Source: Lineus longissimus (taxonomy: Eukaryota; Nemertea; Pilidiophora; Heteronemertea; Lineidae). From it: DNA of 64,000 nt. Within the stretch, counting starts at the first letter, position 1; each line of letters begins with the position of its first letter. The position numbers and the translations under genes are program-made. Shown in pieces: positions 25,263 through 36,111 of this stretch. The notes beneath the pieces were generated by a model. It saw only the letters and a list, made by a program, of their open reading frames with translations, ran no database searches and was not told the DNA's origin. Location: the NCBI RefSeq assembly GCF_910592395.1, contig NC_088325.1, forward strand, positions 10,108,109-10,172,108. The letters run 5' to 3'.

Positions 25263-26735
25263 TCACCAATTTTTATATAAGTTGCCTTCTTTCAACCCCC
25301 ATGTTGCATTTTTCCAATGGATTGTTATGGTTTTGGGTATCAAAATGAACCTATGCTCTCCCCTTAAAGAATTAAACCATGTATTATTGTAAACCACTAA
25401 CCTTTGGGGGCATTTTATATTTTGCAGATTTTACGAATAACCTCAATTCACAAATTGGAAAAACTGAAGGAAATTTTGTTATCGCAAATTGCAATAATAA
25501 AATGTTGCTTAAATTTGGCATATTACTGTATTAAATGGGTATTTGACGATATATAAAATGCAGAATGTTCACCTTCCCTCAAATGATCTTCCTTGCCCAA
25601 AAAGACTGAAATGGGGGATTTAAGAGCCCTTTTTAGCAGGTTTGAGCTTATGAGGTCATGTCTTGTCTGGCATTCGATGTCTGTCGTCGGCATTGTCAGT
25701 GTTGTTTGTCAATGATGGTGGCACGTTTGATCACATAAAATTTGTTGTGTTGTTGTCTTCTGACAATATGACTTCACAAACAAAAAAAGGATCATCCTGA
25801 TTTGACCTACTTTCTGGGCTCTAAGCGGTCACCTGAAAATTATATTTTTTCAGTATCTCATGAACTGTTATAGCAAGAATCATGAAAGATTCACTGCCTT
25901 GGATAGATGAGACTTCTTTTTAAGGTCACAGACACCAAACACTAATAAATATTCATCAAAGGTGGCACATTCCGTCACTTTTCGTCCACGACTTTTAAAG
26001 TTTTATGCGTAGAGACCTATTAGGCATATCTACATGTTCAAAGAGATAGGTCAATGTGACCTACTTTGCCTGTGTAAGTAGGTCAATAGGTCATAAAATC
26101 ATATAACGGTCATTTATCCTGAAACCTTCGTTATGTAATCTTCTTTTGTATATCATTGATTTATCTGATCAAGCTTAACATAATACTTGAAAGAATTTGA
26201 CTTTAACCTACTTTTGTAGGGCACAGAGGTCAAACTCTAAATTTCACTTGTCATTACTTGTCCTAGACTGTTCAAATCTGATATAAGACACCCATTGGTC
26301 ATCTCTACACACTGACAAGATTTAGGTCAGTGTGAAATACTTTGTTGGGTCAATAGAGTCAGACACATTCAATACATGCGTAACCATAGTGGACGGTCAT
26401 GACAGTGTTCACAGGTTACCATGGTGAAAATGGTGGTATCAACCAATGTATACCAGCCAAGGGGGGTGCACTGCGGAAACCAGTATGTTCACATTGTGGT
26501 CGGTATTCCCTATATTGGCTATCAGTCATGTTCAATGGTTAAGATCATTCAAAGTGAAAGTTCAGTAGAACCTCCCTTAGCGGGGGTCTGTGAAGTTGGC
26601 TCCCAGTTCCAAGTTCCCAGTTCCTTATTTGTGCCCATTTTGAAACATGGTATGTTTGGGTACGAATAAGGAACTAGCAAATGGGCTAAGCATTTCCCAG
26701 TTCCCAATTCAAATTTCTTTCAAATATTAACCCTC

Positions 26736-28188
26736 CACAGTCCGATAACTCAACTTGGTGGTTTTAACCCTTTCCTACCAAGCTCCCGATTCAGCTATCA
26801 GTGACTTTAACCCTTTCTAAGCCCATTTCCCGGTTCAAAACACCAGCTCCTTATTCGTCTCAACTCATTTTAACCCTTTATAACTCCATTTCCCGATTCA
26901 TTTACAGTCACTTGAACCCTTTCTAACGCTATTTCCCGGTTCAAAATGCCAACTCCTTATTCGTCTTAACGTATTTTAGCCCTCTATAACTCCATTTCCC
27001 GATTCAAATGCTAGCTCCCGATTCAGCTACAAGTCACTTTAACCCTTTCTGACTCCATTTCCTGGTTCAAAATGCCAGCTCCTTATTCGTCTTAACTCAT
27101 TTTAACACCCTATAAGTCCATTTCCCGATACAAATACTGGCTCCCGATTCAGCTACATGTCACTTTAACCCTTTCTAAGCCCATTTCCCGGTTCAAAAGC
27201 CAGCTACTTATTCGTCTTAACTCATTTTAACCCTCTATAACTCCATTTCCCAATTCCCGGAGCCAGCATTTGAATCGGGACATGGACTTATAGAGGGTTA
27301 AAATGAGTTAAGACGAATAAGGAACTGGCATTTTGAACTGGGAAATGGAGTCAGAAAGGGTTAAAGTGACTTGCAAATGAATGAAATGGAGTCAGAAAGT
27401 GTTAAAGTGACTTGTAGCTGAATCGGGAGCCAGTATTTGAATCGGGAAATGGAGTTATAGAGGGTTAAAATGCGTTAAGATGAATAAGTAGCTGGCTTTT
27501 GAACTGGGAAATGGGCTTAGAAAGGGTTAAAGTGACTTGTAGCTGAATTGGGAGCCAGTATTTGAATCGGGAAATGGACTTATAAATGGCCAAAATGCGT
27601 TAAGACGAATAAGGAGTTGGCATTTTGAACCGGGAAATAGCGTCAGAAAGGGTTAAAGTGACTGTAAATGAATCGGGAAATGGAGTTATAAAGGGTTAAA
27701 ATGAGTTAAGACGAATAAGGAGCTGGCTTTTGAACTGGGAAATGGGCTTAGAAAGGGTTAAAGTGACTTGTAGCTGAATTGGGAGCCAGTATTTGAATCG
27801 GGAAAGTGACTTATAAATGGCCAAAATGCGTTAAGGCGAATAAGGAGTTGGCATTTTGAACCGGGAAATAGCGTCAGAAAGGGTTAAAGTGACTGTAAAT
27901 GAATCGGGAAATGGAGTTATAAAGGGTTAAAATGAGTTAAGACGAATAAGGAGCTGGCTTTTGAACTGGGAAATGGGCTTAGAAAGGGTTAAAGTGACTT
28001 GTAGCTGAATTGGGAGCCAGTATTTGAATCGGGAAAGTGACTTATAAATGGCCAAAATGCGTTAAGACGAATAAGGAGCTGGTATTTTGAACCGGGAAAT
28101 GGGTCAGAAAGGGTTAAAGTCACTGATAGTTGAATCGGGAGCTTGGTAGGAAAGGGTTAAAACCACCAAGTTGAGTTATCGGACTGTG
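26736..28188. repeat. 1.45 kb foldback built of tandem subrepeats (unit 2)
   Basis: Same element as 8520-9780 but with an expanded right arm: a unit of about 231 bp is duplicated (for example near 27605 and 27836). Left arm similar in length to unit 1. Confidence 0.85.
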
Positions 28189-29610
28189 TCCAATTCCCTC
28201 CCAATTACGAACAGTAGGCAAAAACAATGGTTTCCCACGTGCGCTTGGAGAGTCGAGTAGGCCCGACAGGTGTGATATTTGCGTAATTAATCAACGTAAT
28301 TACCCCATGGCATTGTGTTTTTGTATCCTAATTAAGCCGACGCATTTGTTTACTCATCTTTTCAACTAATCACATAGGCCTATTGTGTCAATGGACACTC
28401 ATAAATCCACGGGGTTTTGTCAGTGTTGCGGCGAATATGCGTTAGTAGAGAAATTAGAAAAAATTAACTATTAATCAAAGGTGGCTGATGGACAGAAATT
28501 ATGGTGTTTTTTCACACATTATGACATGTCGAGGAGATTTTGCAATAAAAGGGGCACCTTTTACTATATTCACTCTCTGAGTTCCAAAGTAGCTCACGTC
28601 ATTCAACGCAACATCACAAGCAAATACCGATCATCCAACAGGTTTAAAGTTTCTACGCTAGATGTCGTCACAGAGAAAACCAAGACCTGCAAGGCGGGAA
28701 CTTCAAATCCACCTATCGGACGATTTGGCATAACCTCTCTATTGCGGACACCTGGGCCCAGTCCCATGGGTGTCCACAATAGAGAGGTTGTACTGTACTG
28801 GTCTCTTTTCTGGTTAATTATAACTTTTGCTGCTCTTTTACCCACAGAGCAGTATGCAAAAAGACACTGCTAAAATACTGTTTCCCCTGCAGCGCGGTGG
28901 ATTCCCCTTTTTAATACTTTTGACTATATACACTAAGTCATCTTGCTGTCATCTTTGAACATGTTTGTGACAAGAGTGAGATCCCCACCAACTACAGTAT
29001 AAAAAAACTCAATAAGGTTGAGCACAAAGTATTCTGCATTTTGATAAGAGGACAGCTGCAGAGGTTACACGAAGTCTACTCACCATTTGGAATCAAAAGC
29101 ACCAGGCCAACGCCCAGGGTCAACATTCTTACCAAAGACATCTTAGTCGATCTTACGGTTTGTTTCATGTCTGCCTCGCTAGTTGCTAACTTCCTGGTTG
29201 GTCTGTTTTTGATTGGTCGGGTGTCGAGGTCAGGTGACATGCCGAGTGTTGACTCGAGCATGCAAGGAGGAAGTGTTATGTAGGACTAGGCCTATGGAGT
29301 TAATGTTGTGTATATTGTGCTACCATCTTGGTACATTAGGACTGACTACCTATTGTGTGGACCTCTTGGGGAGTCATGAATAAATCATCGAGCATTCCTG
29401 AATTTTGTTGTCTCACAAGACTCGAGAGTAAATTGGGCCAGGTTCCAGTGTGGGGATTCGGACAGTGTCAGCAAAGCACTGTCCACTATGGTTACTGCAG
29501 CGCTAGCAGACGACAATAAAAAATTTGAAGAACTCGGCCAGATTGAACAGCAAATAATTCCTGTTCTGTGGTACTCGACGTGGATTTCCTGGTAGATATT
29601 TCTAGAGGAT

Positions 29611-32020
29611 CCCCTGCGAAATGAATTTTACCTTAGGTGGATTTTGTTGGAAATAGCTGGAATTTCCAGCTCTTGGCTGGAATAAGCTGACACTTTGAAT
29701 TTAGAGAGTTTCATCGAAAAGTTATAGCTGGCAAAAGCTGACAAAAACTGGAACTTTATCCATGGGGTGGAAATTCTTGGCATTTTCTGGAACTTTACTT
29801 TTCGTAAAAGTTCCAGCGCTGGAAATCTCTGTCACTTTACTATGAGATTGTCAGAGCTGGAATTAGCTGGAAATTTCAAATTCGATGTTTCTGACAATTG
29901 TTGGAAAAAGCTGGCATTTGCTGGCATTATGCAAATTGCTATTATGTTATGCAATTCTATCATGTGGTCTTATCACCTGACCTATCCCATGATGCATTAC
30001 ACCTCAGACAGGAACTGGTAGGTTTGAATTTTCAAGTCAAACAAAGAAATCATGTGGGAGCTCTTCTTATTTCTTGATTTTTACCCCGAATTCGATATCA
30101 AGATATCCAAAGTTTACACAAATTGAATTGGAACACATAAGGATTCAAATGAATGCAAAAAGGGTAATCTGGACAGGCCTTGAGGTTGTTTTTTTAGCAT
30201 ATGATGAAGCCTGAATCAGTGTATGTGCTGTAAGCCTGTATTATTGTATGCATGATCGTAGACCCGGACGGTATCATAACTGTAAGATTTTGCATGGGAG
30301 ATGTCCACAGCTCATGACTCATGTAAGTGATGGAGTCAATCAACAGTCGGCTTGCTCCATCATTCTTTTCAAGGTCGTGCAGTGATGTTATTTGGACATC
30401 CATTTTGGACGTCAGTCCCCGTCTGTAACCCTGCCCTCCAGACATCAAAGTGACAGAGTGTGCTATGTGTGGTTAACATCATGTTGATGTCACGGTATCC
30501 AGTTAAAACGGCACCTCTTTTTTATTTGGCTCACCTTGTGAGCCTATGCGATGATGTGGCGTCCATCGTCGGTGGCGGCCGTATTGTTAGCGCGGCACGT
30601 TTCGTAAAGTCTGGACTTAAAATTGGTATAGGCCTACATATGTTCCATGGGCCCTGGGGCAATTCACACCAATCTGGTCAATCCATGATCCTCAAACTTA
30701 CGAGCCTAATATTACAATGTGAATACTTTGCACTATCTATATTATTAAACGAGAGGCAAAATTTTCCTGTCAGTGATTGTCAATGACGTCATCGTATCAA
30801 CTGATCACAATTAGCTATGATGTAAATGACGTGCTGTCTCCAGGATGGGCATTGAGCCCTGACGACGCCAGTCGGCATTGACGAGCACTCCAACCCAGGT
30901 CATGTGGCAACTTAAACCATCTGCAATGGGGAAGTGTCCGCCTGGCAGAGGTGTCTGCAAGGAGCCTCAGTGAAGCAATAATCTTACGTTTTATATGATA
31001 GGGCCTCTTATGCTCGTGTAAGTCCATGGTCAACACACACCAAGAATGATATTTACATTATAACAGTGTGACAAGATTGTGTCAGAAAACTAAGGGATTA
31101 GGTCAGTGGCGTATGCTCAAAACTTGATAATGCCACAGCAATCATGTTTGCAAGTGACATAAATCACTTGTTTGCATAGATAATTTCAGGTGCCCGCAAC
31201 AAGAACTGGTCATCCTAGCAACCTCTGTTGGAAGCAAAATCAACCTGCAACCTTTAATCATATTTCTGTGTGACAGAAATTGCTTGTTTGCAGTTATAAT
31301 TGCAGATGCCATCAAAATTGAATTAGAATTGGAAATCGCACGGCCTGGGATCAAGCAAAATCAACATGCAATCATGTTTGCATGTGAAAAATTGCCTGTC
31401 TGTGGTGATAATCGCAGGTGCGTGTGACAAGATTGCAATCAGCAAAGTCAAAACCAAGCGATTATCGGTTTTACTCCACGACAAGAGATCTTCTTGTTGC
31501 ATATCACAACGATTCTAATCATAGTCACTGTTGAGTGACAAAAAACGCCTGTTTATTAGTGTGCAGTGCTCTGATCGATTCAAACGTAGAGCAGGTCACA
31601 TACTCAATATTAAATTTCCAGCTAATGTCAACTAATGCCAGCTATTTCCAATAAATGACAGCCCTGACATTCCTCGTTGCATGCTGAATTTGTAATTTCC
31701 AGCTAATGTCAACTAATGCCAGCTATTTCCAATAAATGACAGCCCTGACATTGGTATTCAGCTGGAAGGCCTGGGTCAAGATTTTTCCACCTAATTCCAG
31801 CTCTGGAAATTTAAAGGTTCCAGCTAATGCCAGGTTATGCCAGCTTTTTCCAGAGCTGGCATTTTCTGGCACTGCCATTTACCAAAATACCGCCAAACTC
31901 CAGCCCTGACATTTTCTGGAATTTCCAGCTAATTCCAGCCTCCTGGCAAGGAAAAATAGTTTGGAATTAGGTGGAAATTGCCGGCTTTTGCCGACAATTT
32001 CCAGTCGAATTTCGCAGGGG
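29611..32020. mobile_element. 2.41 kb terminal-inverted-repeat element, unit 2 only
   Basis: It starts 'cccctgcgaaat' and ends 'atttcgcagggg', a perfect 12 bp inverted repeat, flanked by AT on both sides. Unit 1 keeps the empty site ('tagaggataacttg' near 11968), so the insertion is exact with a 2 bp AT duplication or a 14 bp terminus. Subterminal 300-400 bp on each side are crowded with 'ccagct'/'agctgg' and 'ggaaatt' words in opposite orientation. The middle holds three roughly 116 bp direct repeats (31140-31450). No transposase is recognised; it looks non-autonomous. Confidence 0.85.
31140..31450. repeat. Three imperfect direct repeats of about 116 bp
   Basis: Each starts 'aatcat(g/a)ttt', passes through 'ttgcttgtttgca'-like wording and ends near 'gcaggtgc'. 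Located inside the 2.4 kb element. Confidence 0.65.
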
Positions 32021-32272
32021 ATAACTTGAACTCATCGGTTAATTGGTTTTTTTTGTGTAGCTAAATAGATAGAGGAAGCAGAGTTTGTGTAGCTCGATGA
32101 CTAATTTAGGGTACAATTTATGCATATTTCTACCATATCTGCCAAAGTTGCCAAGATTATTGCATAGTGCTGTGTTGTGCAGCATGAACACCAGATTAGG
32201 GAGATATGAGATAGCAAGCACTTGGTACAACGTGCTCTATAGAGTGACTTAAAAATGCAATAAGAGAAGGCA

Positions 32273-32337
32273 GACTGTCCGCTATGGTTACCTGTGTCAC
32301 TGTCATGACTGTACAAGTGTAACCATAGCGGACAGTC
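32273..32337. repeat. Short hairpin, 19 bp perfect arms (unit 2)
   Basis: Copy of 12211-12275 with both arms unchanged. Confidence 0.8.
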
Positions 32338-35300
32338 ATGATAGTGCATCTACCAGGAAATCCACGCCAAGAACAGGAATTATTCACTGTTGACTCTGCA
32401 TGAGTTGTCATCAAATTTGTTATTGTCGCCAGCTAGCGCTGTGGTAACCATAGTGGACAGTGCCTTGCAAATCCCCACACTGGGTTCTGGCACTGCTTAG
32501 TCACATGTGACACCCCTCTACCCGAGCCTAAGTTGAGGTAGGTGATCAGTTGATGAGTGAGTTATGCTAAACTGAGAAATGTAAAGAAAACATATTCTCG
32601 CCAACCTTTCAGCAAATGGTAAAATAACATCGGTATAATTTAGTGTGCTTATAATTCTACCAAAGACCAGTCGGACATATCATGTATCCGTAGTAATACA
32701 CTCACCAGATAAATTGCATAAAGCTCTACTGATATGTAACACATTTACTGCATATCACCCGGAGAATCAAAATCCGGAACTCCGGGCATTACGTGCCAAA
32801 TCCTGATTCCGAGTCGTCTCGTATTTCGGAATTCTGAGTCCCACTGTTGGTCGTCTAGGAAAACAGTGCTCCTTTCCTTCAAAGACGCGATGAAAATCTT
32901 ATTCAACTTGTGCATTCGGATCTTGGGATCTTGTGGAGCACGATAGTTGAAGTTTCATATCAAAGGTTGCATCTGATAGGCATACGATAACATGAATAAG
33001 GGAAAAGCTTTTGTTTTTCTTGTTTGCTTATTGATCTTTTGCTTCGTCACAATGTCTTAGTAGAGATAATGTACTTGAAATCACAATATAATTGGTCCAA
33101 AAATCTCCAATAGAAAAAATAAATAAAGACAATCATTTCTAAAAATAAAACATTTATTTCATCACAAATTGTGCATCTTTTCTATTCAAAACTAGTACCG
33201 CTACTTAGAAAAAGTCTAAGATAAAGAAGAGAATGGCACTGAAACCCACATATATTTACATGTAGCCTACATACATAAAACTACCAATGCACATCAAAGT
33301 TTCTTGATCATATTTTATACACAAAAAATCTTTGTCATAGTTTAGCTACACAATCAATACACAGCAGCATGTTTTTAAAATTGGATATTTTCAAGTGACT
33401 GTTTTGAAATTCATACAGGCCATTCCCAATCGTGGAAACGTTTAAGGCTACTTTTCTATTTTCACTTTGTTTGGACATGTTTGTTGTCAATAGAACAAAG
33501 CCGTCATCAGGAATGCAAACAAATAGATAATGAAACCACTTGAATCTGTATGAGCCCCTATTTGATGATCAAATTTGGTAACGAATAGATAGAAAGAAGA
33601 TTTTTGATGTGGGAGAAAGTATACTTGCACGGATGATAAACAAACATTTTATTCATAGGGCCTGATGGATGAACTAACTAAACAGTAATAAGACATTTGA
33701 ACACATCTTGGATAAAGTGGATTACACATCACTTGGAAAATTTTAACGACACTAGGATGCATAAAAAATCACAGAATCTGTGATTTACTATTTTCTTTAT
33801 TTACCATAAACGGATATATTTTAGCGGATAAACATTTTCACAGTGGTCAACTTTTCTGAACCGATTCCTCTACGGCTTGCCCAAACAGATTTTTATTTTC
33901 GCGATGTTTCATGATTTTTATGGCAATATTTATTCGTGAACATATTTCTGTGTACGATATATAGTCACATGGTATATATGGTCATTCCACTTTACTGCTG
34001 CCATTAATTCGCCGTTGACAAAGTGGGCAACATGGGTCGGTGAAATAAAGTTGATGTCCAGAATGCCATCTTTATAATGTCATTTGCATCAAAGATTATG
34101 TACAGAGATTCATATTTACAAATACTAGAAATACAGTCCCAATCACAATTGACATCCCTGAGTCTGTGTATGTAATGCGCAGTGTATCCGCAACCTACAC
34201 ACAACCTGAGCGTAGGTTGCATGAATGCTCCGAGTAGGTCTAGCTGACTTCTCCATGAGCTGTCTGGCTCAACTTACCTGCACCATTTCCCAAATGTTGG
34301 ATTGCTGTATGTTGTGTTTGCCTACATGTCGCTTTTTTTCCTTTTGCTTTTAGAATGTGACCCTTGTCTTCCTTGGTTTCGGGGGTTTAGCACCTTCCAC
34401 ACAACCTGAGCATAGGTTTCATGAAAGCTCCGACCACATCGAGGTGACCTTTGCATGAGCTGTGCGCAACTTGCATGCACCTTCTGCCAAGTTGGATTGC
34501 GGAATTTTACGCCCTAACATAAGGAAAGTGATGTGCACATAACCAGAGTGTAAGCAGCTGGCGGCACTAAAGTGCAGGTTCTACGCAGCCTGCGCAAAAC
34601 AGGGTGTGTTAATTGTGACTAGGACTGTATAAAACAATATATTAATCTCAATATATCAGGTTTGGCTCTTGGGTAATAAAGTAAATTTAATTAATAACTC
34701 TACATCATAAAATATTGACAGTTCATATACAGAGATTCATTTTCATGAACATGATGAATAGTAAAGGTTTGGCTCTTGGGTAATAAAGAAAATTTAACTA
34801 ATAACTATATCGTAAAATATTGACAGTTCATATACAGAGATTCATTTTCATGAACATGATGAATAGTAAAGGTATTTTATCATACCTCATCTTCATTCAG
34901 AAGCGATTTTATGATACTGTTGACCACAATACAATACAATCAGCGATAGATAAATTGCCATCGTATGGCGATAGCAAATCGAAAATGATGAAAAAGTGAC
35001 ACTGACACCTTGGTTTGTGTTTACATAATATGTGTGATTCTAATCTCCGCAAAGATTCAAGATTCAAATAAGTTTATTCTACCGTAAATCATGTACTCGG
35101 ATACAAAATAGATATGAGGAGTGAAATAAACTTGTGCAAGTGCGAGATCTAAACTATATTGCAACCGAAAATACAATGTAAAAATTGTCTGTGATGACAG
35201 AGTATACCGGTATAATGAGGAGAGTTCCTACAAGCGCCATCTGTAGCTGGGCCCAGTAAACGTTATAACCCAGCTTTTTTTGTCCACACCATGCCCAAAG

Positions 35301-35589
35301 CCGGGCAAAATTTTGATCCTGGGCAAAAGATGGGTCTGACCCTCTAATCATTGCCGGGTTAAAATAGCCCGGCAATCCAGGTTTTAGTGTACACGTACTT
35401 TATGGACGGTCGTTTAGACACAAGCTACATAATTTCTTCATTTGAATAATGTCCTTCTCGCTCTGGCATCGCAACCAAGACTAGGACACTTGGTTTTACA
35501 CCTTTCAAAGGATGAGGCTCCAAAGTAGATTTGGTGTGTCATTCATTTTGCAATGAAAAAATATGATTGCTAAATTTTGTATGAAATAA

Positions 35590-36111
35590 TTACAGATTGT
35601 AATCAAAGACCTCTTTGTTGCAGTAAGGGCAGAACGCAACAGATTTCTTCATCAATTCAGTGGCGCATGATTTACAAACTACTTCATGGAGACAGGGTGT
35701 GAGGTACCCAAGGATTGGATTTTCCAAACACACCATGCAGAGTGTCTGGAAGTCTGTCACTGGTATCCTACACACTGGGCAGTTTGCTTGTGTGTTTTCA
35801 GCTTTATCTTGCATGCTCTTGGCGCAAGAATTGCAAACAGCCACGTGTTTGCAGGGTTTGAAATAAACTTGTACAGGATTCTTACAGCAAATCGTACAAA
35901 TCTTCGCATTCCGGTGTTGTGCTCCAGGAAGGATATTGTCATATTCAGTTTCTTTTTTACGTTGATGTGGCGGAACGTTTTCATAATCCTTCTGGATGTT
36001 CGGATGAGCGAGTTTGGTGTTGGTTGGAGCAGTTGCCTGTCCTTCATCTGGTGGAGGTGTTCTTGAGTCAGTCATTTCAGGGATGTTACTAAAACTTGGG
36101 TTTTCTTGCTC
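35590..36111 (-). CDS. Gene B exon 8: tyrosine motifs and tandem RING
   Basis: Terminal exon, residues 406-578. Spacing in RING 1 is C-x2-C-x11-C-x-H-x3-C-x2-C-x14-C-x2-C and in RING 2 the same with x11 in the last gap; both carry the CP-x-C ending. The style (NPVQVYFKPCKHVAVC) resembles the compact RINGs of Mind bomb and IAP proteins. DYENV and EYDNIL lie 30-45 residues before RING 1. Confidence 0.92.
   Translation of the reverse strand, partial: EQENPSFSNIPEMTDSRTPPPDEGQATAPTNTKLAHPNIQKDYENVPPHQRKKETEYDNILPGAQHRNAKICTICCKNPVQVYFKPCKHVAVCNSCAKSMQDKAENTQANCPVCRIPVTDFQTLCMVCLENPILGYLTPCLHEVVCKSCATELMKKSVAFCPYCNKEVFDYNL

Larger units (their letters stand above)
24953..29083 (-). other. Intron 1 of gene A, repeat-filled
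   Basis: Equivalent to 6427-10733. It holds the deleted MITE (25096-25262) and the expanded foldback (26736-28188). No exon supported. Confidence 0.55.
15527..29141 (-). pseudogene. Gene A: Ig / three-TM / tandem RING receptor with a nonsense codon
   Basis: Eight minus-strand exons: 29084-29141, 24617-24952, 22726-22925, 21760-22012, 18561-18668, 17896-18018, 16734-16870 and 15527-16048. Lengths and junction phases (1,1,0,1,1,1,0) are identical to gene B, and together they make 1737 bp. Codon 109, inside the Ig domain, reads TAA (24684-24686) where genes B and C have TTA, so a full-length protein would stop before the Ig closing cysteine. All other exons stay open, including both RING fingers. 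The membrane exons differ from gene B at 15 positions, all changing the amino acid. It may be a fresh pseudogene, use exon skipping, or carry an assembly error at one base. Confidence 0.7.
29142..35589. other. Intergenic region between gene A start and gene B end
   Basis: Equivalent to 10792-15526, with a 2.4 kb element inserted at 29611-32020. No gene is supported. A minus-strand AATAAA (plus 'tttatt') at 35073-35078 is a possible polyadenylation signal for gene B. Confidence 0.5.
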
